64,000 nt of DNA from positions 22,047,864 to 22,111,863 of the forward strand of contig CM051028.1 in assembly GCA_027627225.1 (NCBI GenBank), in the 5' to 3' direction. Below are positions 1-13,005 of this stretch, piece by piece. Under the pieces are notes generated by a model that did not search any database, was not told the DNA's origin, and saw only the letters and a list, made by a program, of their open reading frames with translations. The position numbers and the translations under genes are program-made. Positions within the stretch are counted from its first letter, which is position 1; every line of letters begins with the position of its first letter. Origin of the DNA: Congeria kusceri (Eukaryota > Mollusca > Bivalvia > Myida > Dreissenidae).

Positions 1-482
1 TATGGAAAATTAAATAAGAACAATAGTCAAATGTGAAATAAGCATGTCACGGTTCCTGATCTACGATTTTTACCAGCAACTTCGAATCACCGTGTTTATT
101 TTAAACACTAGAAAATGAACCTTAAAGAAAAAACAAAAGTGGGAGTTTTGTATAGAAGTCAATAGAATGTGCTTTGAAAACAGAATTCACAAAAGAATAT
201 TATTTTCGAGCAATTTGAACATTTTAAAATGGGGTGGCGGATTTAGGCAATCCGACGCTCATTTTTTTTTACACAGTTTAGGACTTCAATTTCAATACAT
301 ATTTTTCGTTTGCCAAGTATTTGAAATGTAACCAAAACACGTCAGTACATGCACATTAAACCTTACTTTATTTATTTGAATTTTAATGTCAACTTTTGAA
401 ACTATCGTAAAAATATCCCCCAAATGTGGCGGATTTAGGCACTGCACCAGTACAGAAGGGAACTATCTAACAACAAAAAAAG

Positions 483-741
483 ATACTGGGTCCTGATTAA
501 AAGGAGCAGGGTAGGCGGAAACCAGACATGCTCTGACATACTCTAATTAATCGCTAAATCCAAGGATTTTGTCATTTTAGTGTATTTTATTGACGGTTTT
601 TAAAGATGATCTCTTTATATGGGATTAAGTTTTTGCAAATAATATCAGACGTTTAACACCTCTCTTTGACCAGCCCAGAGGGGCAGCAGGTGATTTTAAA
701 AGGGGCAGGGTGCAGCACCCTGCTATTTCGCTCTGGGTCAT
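483..741. repeat. Degenerate MITE-like repeat (family of 865-1168)
   Basis: This stretch shares internal blocks with the better copy at 865-1168: 'AAAGGAGCAGGGT', 'TTGACCAGC...GGGGCAGCAGG' and 'GCAGCACCCTGCT'. Its ends ('CTGGGTC' and 'GCTCTGGGTCA') are diverged. It is a third, older copy of one short non-autonomous element and has no coding content. The boundaries are approximate. Confidence 0.5.
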
Positions 742-864
742 ACCTTAGATATACATTTTTGTTTGCATTTAATGCTCAATGTTGTTTTAACGTACATGAA
801 ATACTTTTCTAAGTAAATATATATTGTAATTGGTAACGTATTTTTGTTCGCTGGACTCTATTAA

Positions 865-1168
865 TAGGGAAAGATCTAGGATCAAAAAAAGGAACAGGGT
901 GCTGCTAAAAAGGAGCAGGGTGGAAAACTGAACCAGTTTGTAGACATTTTCTAATAATTTGCTTTATCCAGGGTTTTCATGAGTCTAACGCTTCCGATTA
1001 TGGTTTTTAAGCATAGTCTATTCATTTGCCTTCAAATATTTGCAAAAATATGTTGAATTTCAAAAGATATTCATCATTTCTATGTTGACCAGCGATAAGG
1101 GGCAGCAGGGGGGAACCAAAAAGGAGCAGGGTTCAGCACCCTGCTTTTTCACTCTAGATCTTTCCCTA
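865..1168. mobile_element. 304-bp MITE with inverted ends and 7-bp target duplication
   Basis: The element starts TAGGGAAAGATCTAG and ends CTAGATCTTTCCCTA, a perfect 15-bp terminal inverted repeat. It is flanked on both sides by CTATTAA, which reads as a 7-bp target-site duplication. The interior has paired 'GGAGCAGGGT' and 'CAGCACCCTGCT' blocks. It has no transposase and is therefore non-autonomous. Related copies lie at 483-741 and 5957-6198. The superfamily is not determined. Confidence 0.8.
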
Positions 1169-1299
1169 CTATTAATTGCAAAGTGTTCTGTCAAGAACCG
1201 AGGACTAAATTTGCACTTTCCACCGCAATTACTTGCCGAGCATTGACACTGTTTACGCCACAAAACGGACATTTTCTTTGACCCGGGGAGCGATCAAAA

Positions 1300-1660
1300 A
1301 CGCCCTCTATCTCTTCTCAGATAGCAAGGTCGGGTGGGGCCGGCACGTGACCATCTGGAAAATGTCGTCTGCCGCGCTATTCTCATTGTCGTCTGATAAG
1401 CGCGAGACTATCGCGAGACAATAATGGCGGACGCGAGATTAGCAACACTCTCATTAACTTTATTACCATCAACTTGGAATCTGGTGTCTTAATATTTTAG
1501 CCTCATTAACAATTTTCCGTTATCAAGCGGTTATCATTTGTTTGATTCATCGCTGTGTCGTTAGCGGTCCAGGTACATTGTTGCCGCTTTGTATTGTTTT
1601 GCAGGAAGGAAATGAGAAATGAAAATGACGCGCGCGTCGCGCAGACGACACTTTCAAGAT
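1300..1660. promoter_or_regulatory. CpG-rich, promoter-like patch
   Basis: CpG density rises sharply here against an AT-rich background. Examples are 'GATAAGCGCGAGACTATCGCGAGACA' (quoted in part: GCGCGAGACTATCGCGAGAC) near 1397-1420, and 'GACGCGCGCGTCGCGCAGACG' around 1627-1647. 'AATGGCGGACGCGAG' near 1422 resembles a YY1-type site. Such motifs are common in animal TATA-less promoters. No adjacent coding exon was recognised, so the promoter role is inference. Confidence 0.3.
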
Positions 1661-3857
1661 GTCTCTAAAAGAAATTAAACACATGACTTTAATAACTTTG
1701 ACAGGAAAACGAACTTTTATGAAAAATAGACCAAACAGTAACGATGTATTAATCTCGCTTTACGACTTTGCACCAATTGAATTGTTTGGTATTTTACGAC
1801 ATCTAGGACACCGGATGTGGTGTGTATAAAATTTTCATGTATCAAACATTTCCAAGAACGTCGTTTTAATCCGGTTGCAAAATTATAGATTATTGTAATT
1901 GCGTAGTTTTCTCATAGTTTCAATAATTTTCAAACACATTAACGTGGAATTAGAATAAAATAAGACACAACCAAGACCGACACCGATAAACTTCATCCAG
2001 ATTTTAAATTAAATAATTGTGTATGCATTTTTAATATTCAAAAATACAAATGGTTGAAATGAAATATCGACAGTGTCTGTATATGTATTGGTGACAGTCT
2101 TAAAATACAGCTTCATTTTTTGTTATCATTTACTGATAAAGAACTTCCTCATTCATGTAATGATTGTATGAATATATTAAAAAAAAAATATGTTGTGCGT
2201 ATATTGGGATCCAGCATTTACTGTATAAAACAACCTGATCACGTTTCCACGAGTCCGCATGATTATGTATCCGCAAAGTTTTAGTTCCGGGAATTAAGTT
2301 TTGTAAATTTCGGCATATCTCAGTTTTTACTGATGGCTGCAGCGTCGAAATTGAACAAAGTCCCTACCATTCATGACCATTTAACAAATTCCCCATATAT
2401 ATTTGATAGCATTTATTCAGATCCAAAATATTCCTTTCAAATTATGAGCATTTAACCAAACCCAACAGATTGCATTTGGATTATATAAATAAATAATATA
2501 TATCTATAAAATTTCTGTAGTTTTTATAGCATACAGAATTGCTCTTCACTTTGTTACATGGAGTCCGTATGTTGTCCGCATCCGCATTCTCGAAATGTGT
2601 TTGATATTTATACGGATACGGATATACTGATACCGATATAGGCCGCGTTTACATTATTGTTTGGCAATACTTTGGCAATAGTATTGTATTTAAATATGAC
2701 ATATAAGTGTTTACTAGAATAACCAGGAACGTTTTATAAAAAACATGTTATTTTAGTGAACCATTTTTTGTGATATACCAGATAAATATGTATTATTAAA
2801 ACCCGTTTTTAGAGTAAAATCCCTTACAATCAGTTTTTTTAAATTAACATCTATATTCTTGTAATATGAATGCAAACCTCTGTATGTAAGTTTCAAACTA
2901 ATACATTTTAATTACTGGCATATTGGTAGTGGTAAACTTCTACTGTATCTCGTCTATTATTTGTTTAAAACAAATCGGAAATGTTTAACAATCTTTCATG
3001 TAGACAAGCAGTTTTGACACTTTGAACAGCGCATCGAGTGCTGATGGTTCTAATTCAAAATAGAAACCACCGCAAAATGGCAAGGAATTTAATTGGTGTC
3101 AAAAAAGAACAGGGCACATTTGCCTCAGGGCAAACCGGTTGTTCCAATTCCAAATATAAACAAATCCAAATAATTTCGGTATTACTCACTGCAAATATTT
3201 CTTTAATTGATCATTCATTGTGTGTTTTGTTAATGTTTTCTTTTCAAACGTCCAAAGCTTTTAATTTCATCATTAATTGGTTAAACAATTGTGGATATTG
3301 TACATATATTGATCGCATACCGGTCTTTATCTAGCTGGTTTTCAGCCTTCATTTCTCATTATTGTCATAACGGAATTTCATAGGGATTGTTTGAATATAT
3401 TTTTTTCTGTTCAATAATTGGCATTGAGTGTTTTCCGGCGAAGTTAATAAAAGATTCGATGAATCCGGGTGGGCCGATGGCGACATACTGTTTCGTTCAC
3501 AACACCGACTGGCGACATGATCCACTGCACATCATCTATGCGCATCACGGGGCCCACGTGTATTCGCATCGTGCTTTTGTACCAGGCACCACATTGTTCC
3601 CACCTGACATCTGACAGGCATTGCCGTTTTTTATTTTTTTTATTTTTTTTATGTAAATGAATATTTAAAAAACGGGTTTCAGAAATGTAATAAGTTTTAC
3701 GGTTCTCAAAATGTTTCTTCCGCACTTTATACAAATACATTTTAATATTAAAAATAGAGCTATACTGTACTGTAGTTTATTAATTTTTCTTACAATCTGC
3801 GACAAAAGCTGGTCCTTCCTTACTACTCTCTATGAAAAACAATTATCATCATCATCA

Positions 3858-3898
<41 letters not shown>

Positions 3899-5956
3899 AG
3901 TCTATGTTGCTGTTTTTCTTCCAAGTGTTGTAATTTATAATAATTGATATCTTAAAAACAACAACAACAACAACACATACCTTTATCAATGTTTACAATG
4001 ATCATCGTTAGTTTTTGTGTTTTACATTTAAATATCGTGTGAATCTTTAAATAAGCGTTATAATGAGCGGACACTTCAGGAAACTTAAATTAAAACCTGA
4101 AAAATTAATTGAAATTACAATGGCGGAAAAAATTCAGCTCACTTAGATAGATAATTTGCCGGAAATGAAGGGACTACTTCCCGACGCGATTTCTCTTTAA
4201 CAGGTAGGATGAAAAAGACGGAACGGTAAAAGCGGATCACTTATTGGGTCCCCTGCTGGATCAAATAAGCGCAAACTTGTCTGGGAGATAGCCATAGGCA
4301 AACTTCACATCCTTTTTGAAAGGGTGCGCTCGATTCTCAGTGACATCTGAGGTTAACAAGATCTAGTGGATGTTAACCTTAATCGACCTTTTTCTTGTGC
4401 GTCGATTTGCCGAACTTGTTGAGCAGGCTTAATGAACCAGAATCAATTACGTTGCATGCTAATGTATTCTCAGCGAGGCGTGTAATTTACGCGGTAGTCT
4501 ATCTTTGTCAACTATTCCCCGTCTCAGTGTTGACAAAATGTTGATGAAAAACGTACTTTTAAGTGTATTGAATGTATTTGAAAGTATATGGAATGTATAC
4601 ACAGCGAAGGCTTACTCCGGCGTAAAGAAAATAATAGAGTTTGACTTGACTGATTCAATGGTGGCCTCGCTCTCAACAGCTTATAGCCGCATCGGCTGCT
4701 AAAATTATTTTGTGAATGATGTCAATAGATTCAAGTGCCAATGTTAATGAGTCTCGAGGGTACAGATTGTGATTGAATTTAGCAGACGATTTGCGTGTCA
4801 TTATACAAGCAAACTTGAGAAATTTGACGAAAATATTTAAAGAGATGTGGCAGAATTCAAATATAAAATGTCAGCTAGCTCCGAAAGAAATCGCAAGGAA
4901 TGAAAATATTGATTTTAGAAATCAAACCGTAAATTATGTTACACATAACACTGCTTACTTCGATTATTTAGCGGCGCATGTCACAAATCGTATAATCCTT
5001 CCTTTGAACTTTCATGTAATTAAAGTGGCGTCTGAAAAGCAAGGCAGCCTTGCAGTCTCGAATTTCAGGAGAATATTAATAAAATACTAATTTTGCAGTA
5101 ATAAATCACGGAACACCAGTATTTTCCTGGAAAGGCCAAGTATTTTATTACTGTTATTACTGTGTTTATTAGATTAATAAAACAAGAATGAAAATTGAAA
5201 ATCTGGATGAATCCTCAGGTCGTCAATGCCTATTAGTATAAAGCAACAAACAAGCGCCTGAGGACAACTTTAAAGACTATAAATGTAAGAGTTTACTTTT
5301 ACTATGCAGAGGAACTATTGTCTTGATCAAAAGTAATACATAGTCATTTATAAAAATATATATGTATTGTAACCTATTGTAATAACTCTTTGAAGATGTA
5401 TTAAAAACCTACAACTATGTGCCTGTTGGTAACCTGTTGAGCCCGTTGTCAAGAAAGCAACTTTATTGTAATTATTTTAAGATCACATTTTCTAACAAGC
5501 AGATCTTCTCCTTTGACCTCTAAGTGTGACCTTGACTTTTGAGCTAGAGACACGTCTTGTGTGCGACACGCCGACTCCACATGGTGAACATTTGTGGCAA
5601 GTCATTTTAAAATTCCCTGATGAATGACGAGTTAACAGTCCGCACAAGATCTGACGGACGCACGGACACATCTACGCACATACACCGAACCGCCATAGTG
5701 ACAGCGAAGTCGAGCGGGCTCGACAAAAATGAGCAAACAAATGTGGTAATCTTAAAACTACCTGTTACTAGTATTTTATCTGTCAAAGCTTCCGTTTCGC
5801 CCGTCAACGACTTTACATTCATAATTTAGATCATATTTAATATATGGCATTTTCTTTACCCCAATAAGGTATTTAACCGTAAAATATTTATACGGAAACT
5901 CGGATTGCAGTTAAATAACTAATGATCTTCAATGTAAATAAAAAAAAACTTGATCT
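1661..5956. other. Non-coding stretch with no gene seen
   Basis: The sequence is AT-rich with only short chance ORFs. A (CAT/TTA)n microsatellite lies at about 3847-3898. I see no splice-bounded exon, RNA gene or transposon end. It may be intergenic DNA or part of a long intron of the SIX gene on the minus strand. Confidence 0.6.
3847..3898. repeat. TCA/TTA trinucleotide microsatellite
   Basis: A short run of TCA units passes directly into about 14 TTA/ATT units. It is a simple repeat, and the 62-codon reading frame through it is low-complexity polyleucine with no support as a gene. Confidence 0.9.
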
Positions 5957-6198
5957 AGGAAAGATCTGGGATCAAATACATCACAAGGAGCTTGTAATAA
6001 TTTGTTAATTCTATTATTTTTATGAGTTTAATGCTTTCAAATAATTTTTTTAAGCATAGTCTATTCATTTGTCATTGACTTTTTTCACAAATATTTTGCA
6101 TTTCAAAAGATGATTGTGTTGACCAGCCTAGACGGGCAGCAGGGGCAAACAATAAACGAGCAGCAGCACCCTGCTAAATCGCTCTAGATCTTTCCCTA
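5957..6198. mobile_element. Second copy of the TAGGGAAAGATCTAG MITE
   Basis: The left end 'TAGGAAAGATCTGGGATCAA' and right end 'CTCTAGATCTTTCCCTA' match the element at 865-1168. The internal block 'TTGACCAGCCTAGACGGGCAGCAGG' (first 20 bases TTGACCAGCCTAGACGGGCA) also matches. It is non-autonomous and shorter than the first copy, with internal loss. Target duplication is unclear. Confidence 0.7.
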
Positions 6199-8300
6199 AA
6201 CTTATGCATGTCGTAGCTGAATTGGTTGTCAATTCGCTAACTTTCGAAAAGTCTCTGAAATATGTTTTCTAGTGAATTAACTGTTCACGTGACAGCAATA
6301 CAGCACAGCACGATGTCCTTAGTTGAACATTTGTTTGTTGTTTAAGAATAAAAATAAATAAATAGTGGAATATCGTGCATTTAGAATGTCAGAAATTTAA
6401 TTTATTTTAAAGTATGGTTAATTAATATTAATAAAGTCTTCAATGAGTCACTTTGATCTGTACTGAAGTCTCATGAAGATTCTTTAAAGAGAAGAAAAGC
6501 AAAGAATACAAATTCTAACAAGGTCGCCAAAGCAGGTCTCTTAATGTGTCGAAGCCAAGTGGCAATTGACATTCAACAGCGTCTATTGTTGGGCCCTCGT
6601 TAATACAAGAGCTGTCCAACAACGGCCCCAAGTGTCTTGTGGGGTGTAGCCTATTGCGTTTCCTCTTTTACATCAACATTGTACTATGATTTCCGCATGT
6701 AGAACTCGGCGCTTTTGATTAGCACTTTATGCACTTGAGTCTGGCAATAATTACCGGTTACGGAACGAATCAAGAGTCGATGAACGTCCGACAACTAGTG
6801 TCAAGAGTTGCTGCCCTTAACTTTTGACCAACGCCTTTGTGGGTAAACCTGTAAACCGCACGTATTTGTCTAGTTCATAAAACTTGCATCACGTTTCTAA
6901 AATAACATACAAACTGACAGCTAAAACACAGCTGAAGTATATTGTACGCATATCAGCTTCAATTTCGGACAAGAAGTGTTCAAATCATCCTATTTTTAAT
7001 TATTATCTCTATTTATGACTATATTTAATTCAGGGACGTATTGTTAACCTATACGTCGTATAAACCGACGCTTCAGCTGCCTTATTCGTCGTAAGTTTAC
7101 ATAAACTTTTAAATGGTTTACGAATGGTATATACCGGTATATTGTGTTTTAAATTTGCTTGGATATATTTTCAACCACTCCAAAAATATTTTAAGGCCCA
7201 ATGCCGAAGCAGTGAAAATAACATTAGAACCGTTTTATGAAATATACTTGATGCCAGATTTTATTTCTAGCTGTGTCTTGACGATAATGTTGATGCTGTT
7301 ATTTTCTTTTTGGAATGTAGTGAAGCTATTTCTTTATTATCTGTATATGAATTGGTCGTCTAAATATCCACTGATAATTTTAAGGGTTAAAAATTAATGT
7401 AAGGAAAACGCGTCAATAAATATTAATAGCGATCGGTGTTACTGTAAGTTAAAATCATACATATTTTGAGAAATCCAGAAAAGATGTACATGTATTATGA
7501 ATAATTTTGGGCCAAGTATGAGGTTCGGGCGCCCGTAAATCGGTTCAACCCCCCCCCCCCCGCCCCCCAATGCTTTGCATTGACCGTTCCAGGGCGGTAA
7601 CCCCAGTTTTATTCATATTTGTGTTTTGTGTTTGTTATGTGCTTTTGTATTTTGCCGTGTTGTTTTGGCAATTCGTCACTTGCCGTAAATAAAGGTCCAC
7701 GTGCTGCTAATAAGAGTTCTCTTCTCCTGCTGATGCAGCTAGATTTTCACTTTATATATTTTTATATTGGAACTTTACACGTCAAAAGAGAACATATAGA
7801 ATTGCCATAAAAACGCATCTAAAACCTAAATGGTGCTTGTCAAATGATCACTTGTCTTCGTAGAAGACACTGATAATGTACACGTATTAATAAACGCACA
7901 AACATTTGACGTTTCCACAAAATTGAATGTCAATCATTTGCAAATAAATCTTGAATGTGTTTTATCCAGCCAAAGTTCTCAAATGTCGCGTGTTTAACTG
8001 TTAACCTATTTTTCATAAAAGCAAATGTTGAAGCTTGTGACGAGTTTGTAACTGTCGGTGCTCCATTAAAATTAGATATTCATATATATTTCATATTATT
8101 ATAAATACCCTATAATGTTGTTTTTTTTCACAAAACGAACGATACTGGGTTGATATAATTTTCTCGTATGTTGCTTCAGCTAGAGTTTTATACTGTTTTA
8201 CTTTTTCCTTGAATGCAATAATTTGGACTATGTCTGTTGTTTTCGTTATTTTGAAAACACTTGCACTTGCTCACTTACACAAAGTAAAAAGAAATACACA
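6199..8300. other. Non-coding stretch, one dispersed repeat
   Basis: No gene is recognised. A segment at about 7612-7740 containing 'GGCAATTCGTCACTTGCC', 'AAATAAAGGTCCACG' and 'TCTCCTGCTGATG' is homologous to about 44970-45100, so it is a dispersed repeat. A poly-C run lies near 7548-7567. Confidence 0.5.
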
Positions 8301-8304
8301 CTTA

Positions 8305-8520
8305 AGTGGATAAGTCGGAAGGGACAAATGGTTAGCGCGTTAGACTTTTGATCCGGAGGTCTGAGGTTGGAACCCGAGTGGGAGCAACATTTTTTTTTTC
8401 ATTTTGTATGCTTTTTGTAAAAGTACTTCATCGCCTTAGTTCAGATGCTTAAATTTTTCATGTGAAACAAATTAATGGCATATTACAAAAATTCCAAAAT
8501 CTTTGAACAAGTCCCTTTAA
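8305..8520 (+). mobile_element. tRNA-derived SINE/MITE fragment
   Basis: 'GGTTAGCGCGTTAGACTTTTGATCCGG' (parts GGTTAGCGCG and GATCCGGAGG) resembles a tRNA D-arm and anticodon region. 'GAGGTTGGAACCCGAG' is a decayed B box. The 3' end 'TTGAACAAGTCCCTTTAA' is the same terminus as the full element at 62784-63272. The left inverted end is missing, so this is a 5'-truncated relative. Confidence 0.6.
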
Positions 8521-8659
8521 ACATTTTTTTAAATCACCCACTGCCTCTGTAAATCATACGTGTTCGTGATAACGCTATTGAAAACATTTCATCAGGACCG
8601 GGCACCACATCTGACGCTTTTCCATGAAATAATCGATATACTTTATTATCACAATGTCA

Positions 8660-9270
8660 AACAATGACCAAATTAGGTCAAGGTCAAGGTCAAAGTGAGG
8701 TTGGGTGATATGGGTGGATTGGAGACGGTCATAAGTAAAAACTGTGTAAATATCCAAGTGTTGTAGTAAGCGGTGTTGGTGCTAGACGAAACGGTAAAAT
8801 CTAGTTAACCAAGAAATGGCACTTTTGAATTATTGTAAGTCTAAATTAGGTCAAGGTCAAAGTAAAGTTGGGTGATATGGGTGGATTGGGGATGATCATA
8901 AGCAACAACTGTGTAAGTATCCAAGTGCTGTAGCAAGCGGTGTTGATGTTAGACGAAATGATAAAATCTAGTTAACCAAAAACAGCCCATTTGAATAATT
9001 CTAAGTGCAAATTAGGTCAATGTCAAGGTCAAAGTAAGGTTGGGTGATATGGGTGGATTGGGTACGGTCATAAGTAACAACTGTGTAAATATCTAAGTGT
9101 TGTATTAAGCGGTGTTGGTGCTAGACGAAACGGTAAAATCTAGTTATCCAAGAAATGGCACTTTTGAATAATTGACGAAACGGTAAAATCTACTTAACCT
9201 TGTCACGGCCGGAAGGACGGACGGAAGGACGGACGGAAGGACGGACAGGAAGATCATTATATGTCTCCTG
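8660..9270. repeat. Three-copy tandem repeat of about 170 bp
   Basis: A unit beginning AAATTAGGTCAAGGTCAA and containing 'GGTTGGGTGATATGGGTGG', 'CATAAGTAACAACTGTGTAA' and 'CTAGACGAAACGGTAAAATC' recurs at about 8668, 8845 and 9009. It then ends in short GGAC/GGAAGGAC repeats at 9208-9250. No coding potential is seen. Confidence 0.85.
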
Positions 9271-10282
9271 CATCAAGATACCGGGGGCATAAACATACAG
9301 TTCACGCATTCTATATTAAGTAACTTTGTGTATACTTTTAGAAAGTAATACTAAATATCTAGATAGGTTCGCTTTCGATACAAGTATAAACAATAATCAT
9401 AAAAATACAACAAACAAGACAGGCCCAGTGTTCAAGAAACAAGTTGAGCCTGATTTTCTTATTCAAGATGAACTTGAGCCATATATATCAGGATCAGACT
9501 CAAACGTTGCATACACTTAAGATCAGAATCAAATTTATAAATGTTGGTCATTACATTATTTTTGCAAGGTATTGATTAAAAGCTGCATATTAAATAGTTA
9601 TTGTACGCTGATAGGAGTTCATAATCGTGTATAGTCACAAAAGAAAATTTATTTCGCAAAAAGAATATCTTGATATTCCACTCAGTTGAGCTAGAAGTTC
9701 AAGATCAGCTAAGATTGACCTTGATCCTGCAGTTATTTTTCTTTGTGAACATGGGACCAAAGTGTATGTGCAAGTTCGAATGCAGACAGAGAACGTTAAA
9801 TTATAAGTGTGTCACATTGCAGTAAATAAGTATTTACTAATGCAATAGAACCTCATTTATAACCATCGGAATACATTCCATTCTATACAGTTGTGTCATT
9901 TGTAAAGATATTTGCCATTAAATTATTTTAGGGCACTTATATTCAAACGCGCCCATAGTGAAAGTTGAAATAACATTCTCAACAACAAAACATTATAATA
10001 TAATTTTGTTTCATTCAGTGGTCGATTCACACTGAAATGTTTTATTCCAATACAGATTGTACATTTTCACTTTAATCACATATCTGAAATAAAATCGTAA
10101 AATTTCACAAACAAAAGTCTTATCTGGCATAAATGTAACATAACTACAGATTGTCTTAGGAACCTTTACGTACCCTGACGCTGAAGAAGCTGACGCTGGC
10201 GCTGACGGTAAGAAGCTGACGCTGACGCTGACGGTAAGAAGCTGTGCAAGTACATACCCCGTTATTTACAAAGAATGCAATT
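9271..10282. other. Non-coding stretch with a short tandem motif
   Basis: No gene is seen. At 10178-10245 the motif CTGACGCTGACGCTGACGGTAAGAAG is repeated imperfectly (core GCTGACGCTGACG). The remainder is plain AT-rich sequence. Confidence 0.5.
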
Positions 10283-10535
10283 GAGGAGCGTCTCGGGATG
10301 AATGCATGTGCGTTAAGTGTCGTCCCGGATTAGCCTGTGCAGTCCGCGCAGGCTAATCAAGGACGACACTTTCAGCTTGTATGGTGTTTTCTGTTTCAAG
10401 GAAGTCTCTTCGAAACATAAATCCACTATAGGCGGAAAGTGTCGTCCCGGATTAGCCTGTGCGGACTGCACAGGCTAATCCGGGACGGCACTTTACGCAC
10501 ATGCATTCAGTCCGACTTTCCCACGACACGCCTCA
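10283..10535. mobile_element. Palindromic GC-rich MITE, copy 1
   Basis: This is the best-preserved copy of a strongly palindromic element. Outer arms read 'GAATGCATGTGCGTTAAGTG' and 'CTTTACGCACATGCATTC'. Inner arms read 'CCCGGATTAGCCTGTGC' and 'GCACAGGCTAATC', arranged as nested hairpins around a central 'GAAGTCTCTTCGAAAC' segment. It has no ORF. Other copies are at 12509, 21192, 25298 and 48686. I recognise this family as abundant in dreissenid mussels (memory-based). Confidence 0.85.
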
Positions 10536-12508
10536 ATTTTAATTTTCGCTTTGTGTTTTTATGACAATATATCAAATGCGCAATTTACATTCGACTCGCT
10601 CCGTCCTGTTTTCCGCTTAAGGTCGCGTCGGATTTGTGCAATAATTGCAAATCAAAAAATGGAGGCGGTGATAACATTAATTTAATTAAATAGTTAATAA
10701 ATCGGTCAATATTGTTTATTTCAATAAAGTATACTAGTTTTGATTAAATTTAACGCATTATGGATAAAAATACAAATTCCACGTTTATTTACCAATTCTG
10801 TTTGATACTCAAAACGCTACAAATAACAAAAAACTAATAAAAACTAATAAAAATAATCATAATGTTCTTTAAAAAATTTCGTATTATACAGACCTAATGT
10901 TAAGTGCTCAAATGAAAAATCAACAACATCAACTTTTAACATACATTTGGGTATCCTTTTTAAATGTTATTATCAAAATAATACGTATGTTCATTCACAA
11001 CCATAATTACAAGACCTCTTAAATTGGAATCAAAAATCTATTAATAACTTTATATATCTCTTATGGGAATTATCTATTTTTAAAATTATATTGAACGGTT
11101 TTCTTATGTAATAATGAAAGTGACAATGGTAAGAATTTACACTGCCAATTCGTAATATAGAATGGAATACAGAAACAGTTACTTTGCGCACTTAACACCT
11201 ACTATTCACATTAAAATAGATGACACAATATCAAATAACTCATTAGCTTTCGAATATACACTAAGATATCTCGACAAATGTTCGTACGAAAATTCAGAAT
11301 ACAAGTGAAAAGGACAAAATATATAAGACCGTTACATTGTTTAAGTAATGTATATTATCTAATGGTCAACTGCCTTAACTAAATGACCGAGAGTTGTTGT
11401 AAAGGATTTTCGCGTTTGTAATTGTTCAGTACGTATGGTTACCATTCGGTTAATGTGTGTACATATTGAAAACCTGAAGTTATAAATGTGTATAAATAAT
11501 TACATGACATGAAACCTCATTAACCTGTTTTTAACATAAAATAATAATAAAAAGTTCTATTGTTAAAGGACTGTAAAAATGTATATTTTACATTTTCACT
11601 TCAGGCATTTTTGTTTGAGTTTTTTTTCAATTTCATGTTCACTGGAATTATGAACAAATGCAATAAAACAACCACTATACAACAGTAAAATGATTGTAAA
11701 TATTGCAATATTTAATACCAAACGAAACAGAAACGAGGCCAATTCATGATTACACTAAAGTGTTACCATATTTTATTTCTTTAACGTCGCAGAAAACGCT
11801 TTTGATGAAAGATCGTTTTTTATATAAAAACGCTATAAAACAGTTACCCACCAAGAAGCAAAATTTTAATTCGTTTTTGCTGTCAATGATTCCAAATCGT
11901 TTAAAACTCATTCCTCGCAGTGTTTGGTCATCAAATAACAATATTCACAACATCCCTCGCAATGAAAATCCCACAAAACGTGACATGCATGACCGCTCTT
12001 TGGGTATAAATTGGGTATATACTGTTCTTTTACAAAAGGCATTGCAACAATTGTGGCAATAAAAAGGACTATCAATCGGTGTGTACATCGTGACGAAAAT
12101 GGGGCATTTGTACCAGTAAATGGAGTTCCAACACTTCCATTATTTAGGGGTGGGGTACAGGCGTTGACCCTTACGTAATGAAATTTAAGGGTTCATAATA
12201 AACGGTTTTTTCCCCGTATTTTTTGTTACTATAGTTCATACCTTTGTCCGTGTTCTTTGTTCTTTTGACGTTTTTTTTTTAAATAATTGTTATTTGATTT
12301 ATAGACTTATTCATGCTAAATAATGTAACAACGATAATGATTCTGATCTTTAGAACAGTTTTCCTTACTTTGTGCAATGCAAAATGATCCCTTTATGATG
12401 TAATTATGGATCAATCTATCAAGTAAATTTACTGAAAATGCCACGATTAACAAACTAAACTATGCAGCATAAAAGGCATATACAATTGCTATCACACTTA
12501 ATATATAT
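10536..12508. other. Non-coding AT-rich stretch
   Basis: No exon recognised. A 119-codon plus-strand frame at 11703-12062 begins with a non-ATG codon, shows no domain or signal, and has an overlapping frame on the other strand. I do not treat it as a gene. Confidence 0.5.
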
Positions 12509-13005
12509 GAGGCACGATGCAAGTGCGTACAGTGCCGTCCCGGATCAACCTGTGTAGTCCGCACAGGCTGATCCGGGATGACACTTTCCGCCTATAGTTG
12601 ATTTATGTTTAGAAGAGACTTCTTTGAAACAGAAAATACCCTAAAAGCGGGAAAGTGTCGGCCTGGCCCCGTATTCACCAACCAATTCTTAGACTTAAGT
12701 CTTAAGAATAACGAATAGTTTTGAAGGGTTCTGTTCTCCAAAGGTTGTTAGTTTGAAATTTACCTGGTATTAACAATCACAAATTTTAACATTCTTTATT
12801 TAGAATGATTTAGTAATGACATAAAGACGCCATTGGTGCCCGACCTTATTGCGAACACATAGTTATTATTTCTTGAGTCTTAGTCTATTCTTTAGTCTTA
12901 AGTCTAAGAACGGGCCGGCGAATGCGGATCCTGGATTAGCCTGTGCGGATCCGGGACGACACTTTACGCTGATGCATTTAGCCCGGATTTCCCACGACAC
13001 ACCTC
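12509..13005. mobile_element. Palindromic GC-rich MITE, copy 2, interrupted
   Basis: The left part (12509-12664) and the right part (12930-13005) carry the same arms as the 10283 copy ('CAGTGCCGTCCCGGATCAAC'; 'GGGACGACACTTTACGC'). A different palindromic element splits it at 12665-12929. The interruption shows that this copy is older than its insertion. Confidence 0.8.
12665..12929. mobile_element. Second MITE nested in the first
   Basis: The left end 'CCCCGTATTCACCAACCAAT' followed by 'TCTTAGACTTAAGTCTTAAG' is inverted at the right as 'CTTAAGTCTAAGAACGGGCC' plus 'GGCGAATGCGG', so it has imperfect terminal inverted repeats of roughly 35 bp. It is about 265 bp long with no ORF. Confidence 0.7.

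Noticed and set aside
7113..7397. 94-codon hydrophobic ORF
   Set aside because: Hydrophobicity follows AT-rich composition; no splice sites or recognisable family.
11703..12062. 119-codon plus-strand ORF
   Set aside because: Non-ATG start, no recognisable domain, and an overlapping antisense frame. Probably chance.
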